Assembly (NCBI GenBank): GCA_947650365.1
Contig: CANTAL010000138.1
Span: 62,001 to 126,000, forward strand
Origin: Chamaelirium japonicum
Taxonomy: Eukaryota; Streptophyta; Magnoliopsida; Liliales; Melanthiaceae
Length of the DNA: 64,000 bases
Reading direction: 5' to 3'
Under the pieces are notes generated by a model. The model was given only the letters and a program-made list of their open reading frames with translations. It was not told the DNA's origin and did no database searches. Of the stretch, positions 1-13,954 are shown piece by piece. The position numbers were made by a program, and so were the translations under genes. Positions within the stretch are counted from its first letter, which is position 1; every line of letters begins with the position of its first letter.

Positions 1-3000
1 ATTCATTCGTATATTCCATTCTAATTCATTAGCACGATCCATGCTAATGAATTAGAATGGATCGTACGATCCAATCTAATTCATTCATACGATCCATTCT
101 TACTCATTCGTATGATCCATTCTAATTCAATCGTACGATCCATTCTAATTCCTTCGTACGATCCATTCTAATTCATCTGTACGATCCATTCTAATTCCTT
201 CGTACGATCCATTCTAATTCATTCGTACAATCTATTCTAATTCATTCGTACGAATGGATACATTTGTGTGAATGAATTAGAATGGATCGTACGAATGAGT
301 AAGAATGGATCGTACGAATGAAATAGAATGGATTGCACGAATGAATTAGAATTGATCGTACGAATGAATTAGAATGGATCGTGCGAATGAATTAGAATGG
401 ATCGTACGAATGAACTAGAATGGATACATTCGTGCGAATGAATTAGAATGGATCGTACGAATGAATCAGAATGGATCGTACGAATGAATTAGAATGGATC
501 TTACGAATGAATTAGAATGGATCGTACGAATGAATTAGAATGGATCGTACGAATGAATTAGAATGGATACATTCGTGCGAATGAATTAGAATGGATCGGA
601 CGAATGAATTAGAATGGATCGTACGAATGAATTAGAATGGATCAAATGAATGAATTAGAATGGTTACATTCATGCGAATGAATTAGAATGGATCGTACGA
701 ATGGATTAGAATGGATCGTACGAATGGATTAGAATGGATACATTCGAGCGAATGAATTAGAATAGATCGTACGAATGAATTAGAATGGATCATACGAATG
801 GATTAAAATGGATCCTACGAATGGATTAGAATGGATACCTTTGTGCATATGAATTAGAATGGATCGTACGAATGAATTAGAATGGATCATATTAATGAAT
901 TAGAATGGATCGTACGAATGAATTAGAATGGATCGTACGAATGAATTAGAATGGATGCATTCGTGCGAATGAATTAGAATGGATACATTCGTGCGAAAGA
1001 ATTAGAATAGATCGTATGAAGGAATTAGAATGGATCCTATGAATGAATTAGAATGGATCGTGCAAATGAATTAGAATGGATCGTACGAATGAATTAGAAT
1101 GGATCGTGCTAATGAATTAGAACTGATCGAACGAATGAATTAGAATGGATACATTCATGCGAATGAATTAGAATAGGTCGGACGAATGAATTAGAATGGA
1201 TCGTACGAATGAGGAAGAATGGATCGTACGAATGAAATAGAATAGATCGTAAGAATGAATTAGAATGGATCGTACGAAGGAATTAGAATGGATCAAACGA
1301 ATGAATTAGAATGGATATATTCGTGCAAATGAATTAGAATGGATCGTGCGAATCCATTAGACTGGATCGTGCGAATGAATAAGAATGGATCATACGAATA
1401 AATTAGAATGGAACGTACGAATTAATTAGAATGCATACATTCGTGCGAATGAATTAGAATGGATTGTATGAACGAATTAGAATGTATCGTACGAATGAAT
1501 TAGAATGGATCATACGGATTAATTAGAATGGATCATACGAATGAATTAGAATGGATCGTACGAATGAATTAGAATGGATCGTACGAATGAACTAGAATGG
1601 ATCGTACGAATGAACTAGAATGGATACATTCGTGCAAAAGAATTAGAATGGATCGTACGAATGAATTAGAATGGATCGTACGATTCATTTTAATTCATTC
1701 GTACGATCTATTCTAATACATTCGTACGATTCATGCTAATTCATTCGCACGATCCATTCTAATTCATTCGTACGATCCATTCTTATTCATTCATACGATC
1801 CATTCTAATTCAATCGTATGATCAATTCTAATTCATTCGCACAAATGTATCCATTCTACGTCATTCGTACGATCCATTCTAATTCATTCGCACGATCCAT
1901 TCTAATTCATTCGTACGATCCATTCTAATTCTTTCATACGATCCATTCTAATTCATTCGTACAATCCATTCTAATTCATTCACAGGATCCATTCTAATTC
2001 ATTCGTACGATCCATTCTAATTCATTCATAGGATCCATTCTAATTCATTCGTACGATCCATTCTAATTCATTCGCACAAATGTATCCATTCTAATTCATT
2101 CGTACGATCCATTCTAATTCATTCACACGATCCATTCTAATTCATGCGTACGATCCATTCTAATTCATTCGCATGATCCATTCTAATTCATTCGTACGAT
2201 CCATTCTAATTCATTCATACGATCCATTCTAATTCATTCGTACGATCCATTCTAATTCATTCGCACAAATGTATCCATTCTAATTCATTCGTACGATCCA
2301 TTCTAATTCATTCACATGATCCATTCTAATTCATTCGTACGATCCATTCTAATTCATTCGCACAAATGTATCCATTCTAATTCATTCGTACGATCCATTC
2401 TAATTCATTCACATGATCCATTCTAATTCATTCGTACGATCCATTCTAATTCATTCCCACGATCCATTCTAATTTATTCGTACGATCCATTCTAATTCAT
2501 TCGTAAGATCTATTCTAATTCATTCGCACGAATGTAACCATTCTAATTCATTCATACGATTCATTCTAATTCATTCGTATGAGCTATTCTAATTCATTCG
2601 TACGATCCATTCTAATTCATTCGTACGATCCATTGTAATTCATTCATACAATCCATTTAGATTCCTTCGCACAAATGTATCCATTCAAATTCATTCGTAC
2701 GATCCAGTCTAATTCATTCGTACGATCCATTCTAATTCATTCGCACGAATATATCCATTCTAATTCTTTCGTACGATGCATTCTAATTCATTCGTACGAT
2801 CCATTCTAATTCATTCATTTGATCTATTCTAATTCATTCGTACGATCCATTCTAATTCATTCGTCCGATCCATTCTAATTCATTCGCACGAATGTATCCA
2901 TTCTAATTCATTCGTATGATCCATTCTAATTCATTCGTACGATCCTTTCTAATTCATTCGTAAGATCCATTCTAATTCATTCGCACAATCCATTCTAATT

Positions 3001-6000
3001 CATTCGCGCGAATGTATCCATTCTAGTTCATTCGTACGATCCATTCTAATTCATTCGTACGATCCATTCTAATTCATTCGCACGATCTATTCAAATTCAT
3101 TCTTACGATCAATTCTAATTCATTTGCACGAATGCATCCATTCTAATTCGTTTGTACGATCCTGAATTAGAATGGATCGTACGAATAAATGGATCGTGCG
3201 AATGAACTAGAATGGAATATACGAATGAATTAGAATGGATCATACGAATTAATTAGAATGGATCATACGAATGAATTATAATGGATTGTACGAATGAATT
3301 AGAATGGATCGTACGAATGAATTAGAATGGATCGTGCGAATGAATTAGAATGGATCGTACGAATGAATTAGAATGGATACATTTGTGCGAATGAATTAGA
3401 ATGGATCGTACGAATGAATTAGAATGGATCGTACGAATGAATTAGAATGGATCGTGCGAATGAATTAGAATGGATCGTACGAATGAATTAGAATGGATCG
3501 TGTGAAAGAATTAGAATGGATCGTACAAATGAATTAGAATGGATCGTGCGAATGAATTAGAATGGATTGTACGAATGAATTAGAATGGATACATTCGTGC
3601 GAATGAATTAGAATGGATCGGACGAATGAATTAGAATGGATCGTACGAATGAGTAAGAATGGATCGTACGAATGAACTAGAATAGATCGTACGAATTAAT
3701 TAGAATGTATCGTACGAAAGAATTAGAATGGATCGTATGAATGAATTAGAATCGATATATTCGTGCAAATGAATTAGAATGGATCGTATGAATGTATTAG
3801 AATGGATCGTATGAGTGAATTAGAATGGATCGTACGAATGAATTAGAATGGATCGTATGAATGAATTAGAATGGATACATTCGTGTGAATCAATTAGAAT
3901 GGATCGTATGAATGAATTAGAATAGATTTTGTGAATGAATTAGAACTGATCGTACGAAAAAATTAGAATGGATACATTCGTGCGAATGAATTAGAATGGA
4001 TTGTATGAATGAATTAGAATGGATCCTATGAATGAATTAGAATGGATCGTACGAATGAATTAGTATGGATACATTCGTGCGAATGAATTAGAATTGATCG
4101 TACGAATGAATTAGAATGGATCGTGCGAATGAATTAGAATGGATCGTACGAATGAATTAGAATGGATACATTCGTGCGAATGAATTAGAATGGATACATT
4201 CGTGCGAAAGAATTAGAACAGATCGTATGAATGAATTAGAATGGATTGTATGAATGAATTAGAATGGATCGTATGAATGAATTAGAATGGATCGTGCGAA
4301 TGAATTCGAATGGATCGTACGAATTCATTCTAATTCATTCATACAATCCATTCTAATTCTTTGACACGATCCATTCTAATTCATTCGTACGTTCCATTCT
4401 AATTCATTCGCACGATCCATGCTAATTCATTCGTTCGATCAATTCTAATTCATTAGCACGATCCATTCTAATTCATTCATACGATCCATTCTAATTCATA
4501 TGCACAAAGGTATCCATTCTAATCCATTCGTAGGATCCATTCTTATCCATTCGTACGATCCATTCTAATTCATTCATACGATCCATTCTAATTCATTCGC
4601 TCGAATGTATCCATTCGTACGATCCATTCTAATCCATTCGTACGATCCATTCTAATTCATTCGCATGAATGTAACCATTCTAATTCATTCATTTGATCCA
4701 TTCTAATTCATTCGTACGATCCATTCTAATTCATTCGTCCGATCCATTCTAATTCATTCGCACGAATGTATGCATTCTAATTCATTCGTACGATCCATTC
4801 TAATTCATTCGTACGATCCATTCTAATTCATTCGTAAGATCCATTCTAATTCCTTCGTACGATCCATTCTAATTCATTCGTACGATCCATTCTAATTCAT
4901 TCGCACGAATGTATCCATTCTAATTCATTCGTACAATCCATTCTACTTCATTCGTACTATCCGTTCTAATTCACTCATACGATCCATTCTAATTCATTCA
5001 TACGATCCATTCTAATTCATTTGCACGAATATATCCATTCTAATTCATTAGTACGATCTATTCTAATTTCTTCGTACGATCCATTCTAATTCCTTCGTTC
5101 GATCCATTCTAATTCCTTCGTACGATCCATTCTATTTCATTCGTATGATCCATTCTAATTTCTTCGTACGATCCATTCTGATTCCTTCGTATCCATTCTA
5201 ATTCACTCATACGATCCATTCTAATTCATTCGTACGATCCACTCTAATTCATTTATACAATCCATTCTAATTCATTCGCACGAATGTATCCATTCTAATT
5301 CATTCGTACGATCGGTTCTAATTCATTCACAAAATCTATTCTAATTCATTCATACGATCCATTCTAATTCATTCACATGAATGTATCCATTCTAATTCAT
5401 TCATACGATCCATTCTAATTCATTCGTACGATCCATTCTAATTCACTCATACGATCCATTCTAATACATTCATACGATCCATTCTAATTCATTTGCACGA
5501 ATATATCAATTCTAATTCATTCGTACGATCCATTCTAATTTTTTCGTACGATCCATTCTAATTCATTCGTACGATCTATTCTAATTCATTCGTCCGATCC
5601 ATTCTAATTCATTCGCACGAATGTATCCATTCTAATTTATTCGTACGATCCATTCTAATTCATTCGTACGATCCATTCTAATTCATTCATTTGATCCATT
5701 CTAATTCATTCGTACGATCCATTCTAATTCATTCGTCTGATCCATTCTAATTCATTCGCACGAATGTATCCATTCTAATTCATTCGTATGATCCAGTCTT
5801 ATTCATTCGTACGATCCATTCTAATTTATTCGTACGATCCATTCTAATACATTCGTACGATCCATTCTAATACATTCGCACGAATGTATCCATTCTAGTT
5901 CATTCGTACGATCCATTCTAATTCATTCGTACGATCCATTCTAATTCATTCGCACGATCCATTCTAATTCATTCGTACGATCAATTCTAATTCATTCGCA

Positions 6001-9000
6001 CGAATGTATCCATTCTAATTCATTCGTACGATCCTGAATTAGAATGGATCGTACGAATGAATTAGAATGGATACCTTTGTGCATATGAAATAGAATGGAT
6101 CGTACGAATGAATTAGAATGGATCATATTAATGAATTAGAATTGATCGTACGAATGAATTAGAATGGATACATTCGTGCGAATGAATTAGAATGGATCGT
6201 GCGAATCAATTAGACTGGATCGTGCGAATGAATAAGAATAGATCATACGAATGAATTAGAATGGATCGTACGAATTAATTAGAATGGATACATTCGTGCG
6301 AATGAATTAGAATGGATTGTATGAATGAATTAGAATGGATCGTACGAATGAATTAGAATGGATCATACGAATTAATTAGAATGGATCGTTCCAATGAATT
6401 AGAATGGATCGTACGAATGAATTAGAATGGATACATTCGTGCGAATGAACTAGAATGGATCGGACGAATGAATTAGAATAGATCGTACGAATGAATTAGA
6501 ATGGATCGTACGAAGGAATTAGAATGGATCGTACGAATGAATTAGAATGGATATATTCGTGCAAATGAATTAGAATGGATCGTATGAATGTATTAGAATG
6601 GATACATTCGTGCGAATGAATTAGACTGGATCGGACGAATGAATTTGAATAGATCGTACGAATGAATTAGAATGGATCGTACGAAGGAATCAGAATGGAT
6701 CGTACGAATGAACTAGAATGGATTAGAATGCATCGTACGAATGAATTAGAATGGATCGTATGAATGAATTAGAATGGATCGTATGAATGAATTAGAATGG
6801 ATCGTATGAATGAATTAGAATGGATCGTACGAATGAATTAGAATGGATCGTGCGAATGAATTAGAATGGATCGTAGGAATGAATTAGAATGGATCGTACG
6901 AATGAACTAGAATGGATACATTCGTGCGAATGAATTAGCATGGATCGTACGAATGAATTAGAATGGATCGTACGAATGAATTAGAATGGATCGTACGAAT
7001 GAACTAGAATAGATACATTCGTGCGAATGAATTAGAATGGAACGTACGAATGAATTAGAATGCATCGTACGAATGAATTAGAATGGATCTTACGAATGAA
7101 TTAGAATGGATCGTACGAATGAATTAGAATGGATCTTACGAATGAATTAGAATGGATTGCACGAATGAATTAGAATGGATCGTACGAATGAATTAGAATG
7201 GATACATTCATGCGAATGACTTAGAATGGATCGGACGAATGAATTAGAATGGATCGTACGAATGAATTAGAATGGATCGTACGAATAAATTAGAATCGAT
7301 ACATTCGTCCGAATGAATTAGAATGGATCATACGAATGAGTAAGAATGGATCGTACGAATGAAATAGAATAGATCGTATAAGTGAATTAGAATGGATTGT
7401 ATGAATGAATTAGAATGGATCGTATCAATGAATTAGAATGGATCGTGCGAATGAATTCGAATGGATCGTACGAATTCATTCTAATTCATTCATACAATCC
7501 ATTCTAATTCTTTCACACGATCTATTCTAATTCATTCGTAGGATCCATTCGAATTGATTCGTACAATCCATTCTATTTCATTTGTACGATCCATTCTTAC
7601 TCATTCGTACGATCCATTCTAATTCCTTCGTATCCATTCTAATTCACTCATACGATCCATTCTAATTCATTCATACGATCTATTCAAATTCATTCATACA
7701 ATCCATTCTAATTCTTTCACACGATCCATTCTAATTCATTCATATGATCCATTCTAATTCATTCGCACAATCCATTCTACTTCATTCATACGATCCATTC
7801 TTACTCATTGGTACGATCCATTCTAATTCATTCGCACGAATGTATCCATTCTAATTCATTCGTACGAATCCATTGTAATTCATTCGTACAATCTATTCTA
7901 TTTCATTCGTAAGATCCATTCTTACTCATTCGTATGATCCATTCTAATTCATTCGGACGAATGTATCCATTCTAATTTATTTGTACGATCCATTCTAATT
8001 CATTCGTACGATCCATTCTAATTCATTCGTACGATCCATTCTAATTCATTCGTCCGATCCATTCTAATTCATTCACACGAATGTATCCACTCTAATTCAT
8101 TCGTACGATCCATTCTAATTCATTCGTAAGATCCATTCTAATTCATTCATACGATCCATTCTAATTCATTCGTACGATCCATTCTAATTCATTCGTACAA
8201 TCCATTCTAATTCATTCGTACGATCCATTCTAATTCATTCGCACAAATGTATCCATTCTAATTCGTTCATACGATCCATTCTAATTTATTCGTACGATCC
8301 ATTCTAATTCATTCGTAAGATCCATTCTAATTCATTCGTACGATCCATTCTAATTCATTCGTACGATCCATTCTAATTCATTCGCACGAATGTATCCATT
8401 CTAGTTCATTCGTACGATACATTCTAATTCATTCATACGATCCATTCTAATTCATTCGCACGATCCATTCTAATTCATTCGTACGATCCATTCTAATTCA
8501 TTCATACGATCCATTCTAAATCATTCGTACGATCCATTCTAATTAATTCGCACAAATGTATCCATTCTAATTAATTCGCACGATCTGTTCTTATTCATTC
8601 GCACAATCCATTCCAATTCATTCGCACGAATGTATCCATTCTAATTCATTCGTAAGATCCATTCTAATTCATTCGTACGATCCATTCTAATTCATTCGTA
8701 TGATCCATTCCAATTAATTCGTATGATCCATTCTAATTCACTCATACGATCCATTCTAATACATTCATACGATCCATTCTAATTCATTTGCACGAATATA
8801 TCCATTCTAATTCATTCGTACGATCTATTCTAATTCCTTCGTACGGTCCATTCTAATTTATTCGTACGATCTGTTCTAATCCATTCGTATGATCTATTCT
8901 AATTCATTCGTACGATCCATTCTAATTCCTTTGTACGATCCATTCTAATTTATTCGTACGATTCATTCTAATTCATTCGTACAATCTATTCTAATTCATT

Positions 9001-9003
9001 CGT
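1..9003. repeat. Satellite orientation map, large alternating blocks
   Basis: Block borders, good to about 5-10 bp: minus 1-249, plus 250-1679, minus 1680-3162, plus 3163-4323, minus 4324-6034, plus 6035-7474, minus 7475-9003. The pair minus-then-plus ending at 4323 and the pair ending at 7474 have the same entry junction (ACGATCC joined to TGAATTAG) and the same exit junction (centred on GAATTC). They therefore look like two copies of a composite unit of about 2.9-3.2 kb. The segment 2454-2810, with marks such as CATTCCCACG and a GTAACC variant of the 28-bp unit, recurs at 12537-12895 and 32548-32970. Confidence 0.85.
15..61. repeat. Satellite hairpin cassette, copy 1
   Basis: Perfect inverted repeat: left arm TCCATTCTAATTCATTAGCA at 15-34, 7-nt loop CGATCCA, right arm at 42-61 fully complementary to the left. 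Confidence 0.9.
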
Positions 9004-12000
9004 ACGAATAGATACATTCGTGTGAATTAATTAGAATGGATCGTACGAATGAGTAAGAATGGATCGTACGAATGAAATAGAATGGATTGCACGAATGAAT
9101 TAGAATGGATCGTACGAATGAATTAGAATGGATCGTGTGAAAGAATTAGAATGGATTGTATGAATGAATTAGAATGGATCGTACGAATGAATTAGAATGG
9201 ATACATTCGTGCGAATGAATTAGAATGGATCGTCCGAATGAATTAGAATGGATCGTACGAATGAATTAGAATGGATCGTACGAATGAAATAGAATAGATT
9301 GTACGATTGAATTAGAATGGATCCTACGAATGAATTAGAATGGATCGTGTGAAAGAATTAGAATGGATTGTATGAATGAATTAGAATGGATCGTATGAAT
9401 GAATTAGAATGGATTGCGCGAATGAATTAGAATGGATCGTGCGAATGAAATACTATGGATACAAATGAAATAGAATGAATCATACGAATGAATTAGAATG
9501 ACGATCCATTCTTACTCATTCGTATGATCCATTCTAATTTATTCGCACGAATGTATCCATTCTAATTCATTTGTACGTCTAATTCATTCGTACGGTCCAT
9601 TCTAATTCAATCGCACAATCCATTCTATTTCATTCGTACGATCCATTCTTACTCATTCGTATGATCCATTATGGATACATTCGTGCGAACGAATTAGAAT
9701 GGATCATACGAATGAGTAAGAATGGATCGTACGAATGAAATAGAATGGATTGTTCGAATGAATTAGAATGGATCGTACGAATGAATTAGAATGGATCGTG
9801 TGAAAGAATTAGAATGGATTGTATGAATGAATTAGAATAGATCGTATGAATGAATTAGAATAGATCGTACGAATGAATTAGAATGGATCGTACGAATGAA
9901 TTAGAATGGATCGTAAGAATGAATTAGAATGGATACATTCGTTCGAATGAATTAGAATGGATACATTCATGCGAAAGAATTAGAATAGATCGTATGAATG
10001 AATTAGAATGGATCCGATGAATGAATTAGAATGGATCGTGCGAATGAATTAGAATGGATCGTACGAATGAATTAGAATTGATCGAACGAATGAATTAGCA
10101 TGGATCGTGCTAATGAATTAGAATGGAATGTACGAACGAATTAGAATGGATCGTGTGAAAGGATTAGAATGGATTGTATGAATGAATTCATACGATCCAT
10201 TCGAATTCATTCGCACGATTCATTCTAATTCATTCATACGATCCATTCTAATTCATTCATACAATCCATTCTAATTCTTTCACACGATCCATTCTAATTC
10301 ATTCGTAGGATCCATTCTAATTCATTCGTACAATCTATTCTATTTCATTCGTACGATCCATTCTTACTCATTCGTATGATCCATTCTAATTCAATCGGAC
10401 GAGTGTATCCATTCTAATTTATTCGTACGATCCATTCTAATTCATTCGTACGATCCATTCTAATTCATTCGTACGATCTATTCTAATTCATTCGTACGAT
10501 CCATTCTAATTTCATTCGTACGATCCATTCTAATTCATTCGCTCGAATGTATCCATTCGTACGATCCATTCTAATCCATTCGTACGATCCATTCTAATTC
10601 ATTCGCATGAATGTAACCATTCTAATTCATTCATTTGATCCATTCTAATTCATTCTTACGATCCATTCTAATGCATTCGTCCGATCCATTCTAATTCATT
10701 CGCACGAATGTATCCATTCTAATTCATTCGTATGAGTGAATTAGAATGGATCGTACGAATGAATTAGAATGGATCGTATGAATGAATTAGAATGGATACA
10801 TTCGTGTGAATGAATTAGAATGGATCGTACGAATGAATTAGAATAGCTCATACGAATGAATTAGAATGAATCGTATGAATGAATTAGAATGGTTACATTC
10901 GTGCGAATGAATTAGAATAGATCGTACGAATGAATTAGAATGGATCCACCGAATGAGTTCGAATGGATCATACGAATGAATTAGAATGGATTGTACGAAT
11001 GAATTAGAATGGATTGTGCGAATGAATTAGAATGGATCGTATGAATGAATAAGAATGGATCGTACGAATGAATTAGAATGGATCGTGCGAATGAATTAGC
11101 ATGAATCGTACGAATGTATTAGAATGGATCGTACGAACAAATTAGAATGAATCATACGATCCATTCTAATTCAATCGTCCGATCCATTCTAATTCATTCG
11201 CATGAATGTATCCATTCTAATTCATTCGTACAATCCATTCTATTTCATTCGTACGATCCATTCTTACTCATTCGTAAGATCCATTCTAATTCATTCGTAT
11301 GATCCATTCTAATTCATTCATACGATCCATTCTAATTCATTCGTACGATCCATTCTAATTCATTCGTATGATCCATTCTAATTCATTCGCACGATCCATT
11401 CTAATTCATTCATACGATCCATTCAAATTCATTCATACGATCCATTCTAATTCATTCCTACAATCCATTCTAATTCATTCGCCCGATCCATTCTAATTCA
11501 TCCATACGATCCATTCTATTCGAATGGATCATGCGATCCATTCGAATTCATTCGCACGATCCATTCTAATTCATTTATACGATCCATTCTAATTCATTCA
11601 TAGAATGCATTCTAATTCTTTCACACGATCCATTCTAATTCATTCGTACGATCCATTCTAATTCATTCGTACAATCCATTCTATTTCATTTGTACGATCC
11701 ATTCTTACTCATTCGTATGATCCATTCTAATTCATTCATACGATCCATTCTAATTCATTTATACGATCCATTCTAATTCATTCGTACAATCCTTTCTATT
11801 TCATTCGTACGATCCATTCTTACTCATTCGTATGATCCATTCTAATTCATTCGCATGAATATATCCATTCTAATTCATTCATACAATCCATTCTAATTCA
11901 TTCCGTACGATCCATTCTAATTCATTCGTACGATCGTACGAATGAATTAGAATGGATCGTACGAATGAATTAGAATAGATTGTGCGAATGAATTAGAATG

Positions 12001-13954
12001 GATCGTACGAATGAATTAGAATGGATCGTACGAATGAATTAGAATGGATCGTACGAATGAATTAGAATGGATCGTACGAATGAATTAGAATGGATCATAC
12101 GAATGAATTAGAATGGATCGTACGAATGAATTAGAATGGATCGTACGAATAAATTAGAATGGATACATTCGTCCGAATGAATTAGAATGGATCATAGGAA
12201 TGAGTAAGAATGGATCGTACGAATGAAATAGAATAGATTGTACGAATGAATTAGAATGGATCCTATGAATGAATTAGAATGGATCGTGTGAAAGAATTAG
12301 AATGGATTGTATGAATGAATTAGAATGGATCGTATGAATGAATTAGAATGGATCGTGCGAATGAATTCGAATGGATCGTACGAATTCATTCTAATTCATT
12401 CATACAATCCATTCTAATTCTTTCACACGATCCATTCTAATTCATTCATACGTTCCATTCTAATTCATTAGCACGATCCATGCTAATTCATTCGTTCGAT
12501 CAATTCTAATTCATTAGCACGATCCATTCTAATTCATTCCCACGATCCATTCTAATTTATTCGTACGATCCATTCTAATTCATTCGTACGATCTATTCTA
12601 ATTCATTCGCACGAATGTAACCATTCTAATTCATTCATACGATTCATTCTAATTCATTCGTATGCGCTATTCTAATTCATTCGTACGATCCATTCTAATT
12701 CATTTGTACGATCCATTGTAACTCATTCATACAATCCATTTAGATTCATTCGCACAAATGTATCCATTGAAATTCATTCGTACGATCTAGTCTAATTCAT
12801 TCGTACGATCCATTCTAATTCATTCGCACGAATATATCCATTCTAATTCTTTCGTACGATGCATTCTAATTCATTCGTACGATCCATTCTAATTCATTCG
12901 TACGATCCATTTACGAATGAAGTAGAATGGATCGTATGAATGAATTAGAATGGATACATTCGTGCGAATGAATTAGAATGGATCGTATGAATGAATTAGA
13001 ATAGATTGTGCGAATGAATTAGAATGGATCGTACGAATGAATTAGAATGGATACATTCGTGCGAATAAATTAGAATGGATCGTACGAATGAATTAGAATG
13101 GATCGTACGAATGAATTAGAATGGATCGTACGAATGAATTAGAATAGATTGCGCGAATGAATTAGAATGGATCGTGCGAATTAAATAGAATGGATACAAA
13201 TGAATTAGAATGGATCATAAGAAAGAATTAGAATGACGATCCATTCTTACTTATTCGTATGATCCATTCTAATTTATTCGCACGAATGTATCAATTCTAA
13301 TTCATTCGTACGTCTAATTCATTCGTACGGTCCATTCTAATTCATTCGCACAATCCATTCTATTTCATTCGTACGATCCATTCTTACTCATTCGTATGAT
13401 CCATTATGGATACATTCGTGCGAATGAATTAGAATGGATCATACGAATGAGTAAGAATGGATCGTACGAATGAAATAGAATGGATTGTGCGAGTGAATTA
13501 GAATGGATCGTACGAATGAATTAGAATGGATCGTGTGAAAGAATTAGAATGGATTGTATGAATGAATTAGAATAGATCGTATGAATGAATTAGAATGGAT
13601 CGTACGAATGAATTAGAATGGATCGTACGAATGAATTAGAATGGATCGTACGAATGAATTAGAAAGGATACATTCGTGCGAATGAATTAGAATGGATACA
13701 TTCATGCGAAAGAATTAGAATAGATCGTATGAATGAATTAGAATGGATCCTATGAATGAATTAGAATGGATCGTGCGAATGAATTAGAATGGATCGTACG
13801 AATGAATTAGAATGGATCGTGCTAATGAATTAGAATTGATCGAACGAATGAATTAGCATGGATCGTGCTAATGAATTAGAATGGAACGTACGAATGAATT
13901 AGAATGGATTGTGTGAAAGAATTAGAATGGATTGTATGAATGAATTAGAATAAA
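9004..13954. repeat. Satellite orientation map, fine mosaic
   Basis: The most finely shuffled part: plus 9004-9500, minus 9501-9670, plus 9671-10186, minus 10187-10731, plus 10732-11155, minus 11156-11933, plus 11934-12384, minus 12385-12910, plus 12911-13235, minus 13236-13405, plus 13406-13954. Blocks are 170-780 bp. The stretch about 9455-10190 is repeated at about 13185-13960 with constant spacing of 3,735 bp, including both internal switches and a short odd unit (TACGTCTAATTC). Confidence 0.82.
11904..11963. repeat. 60-bp perfect palindrome at an orientation switch
   Basis: Two 30-base arms meet without any spacer at 11933/11934, in the centre of CGTACGATCGTACG. The minus array on the left and the plus array on the right are exact complements over the 30 bases. 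The match ends at an extra C in the left array at 11903. Confidence 0.88.
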
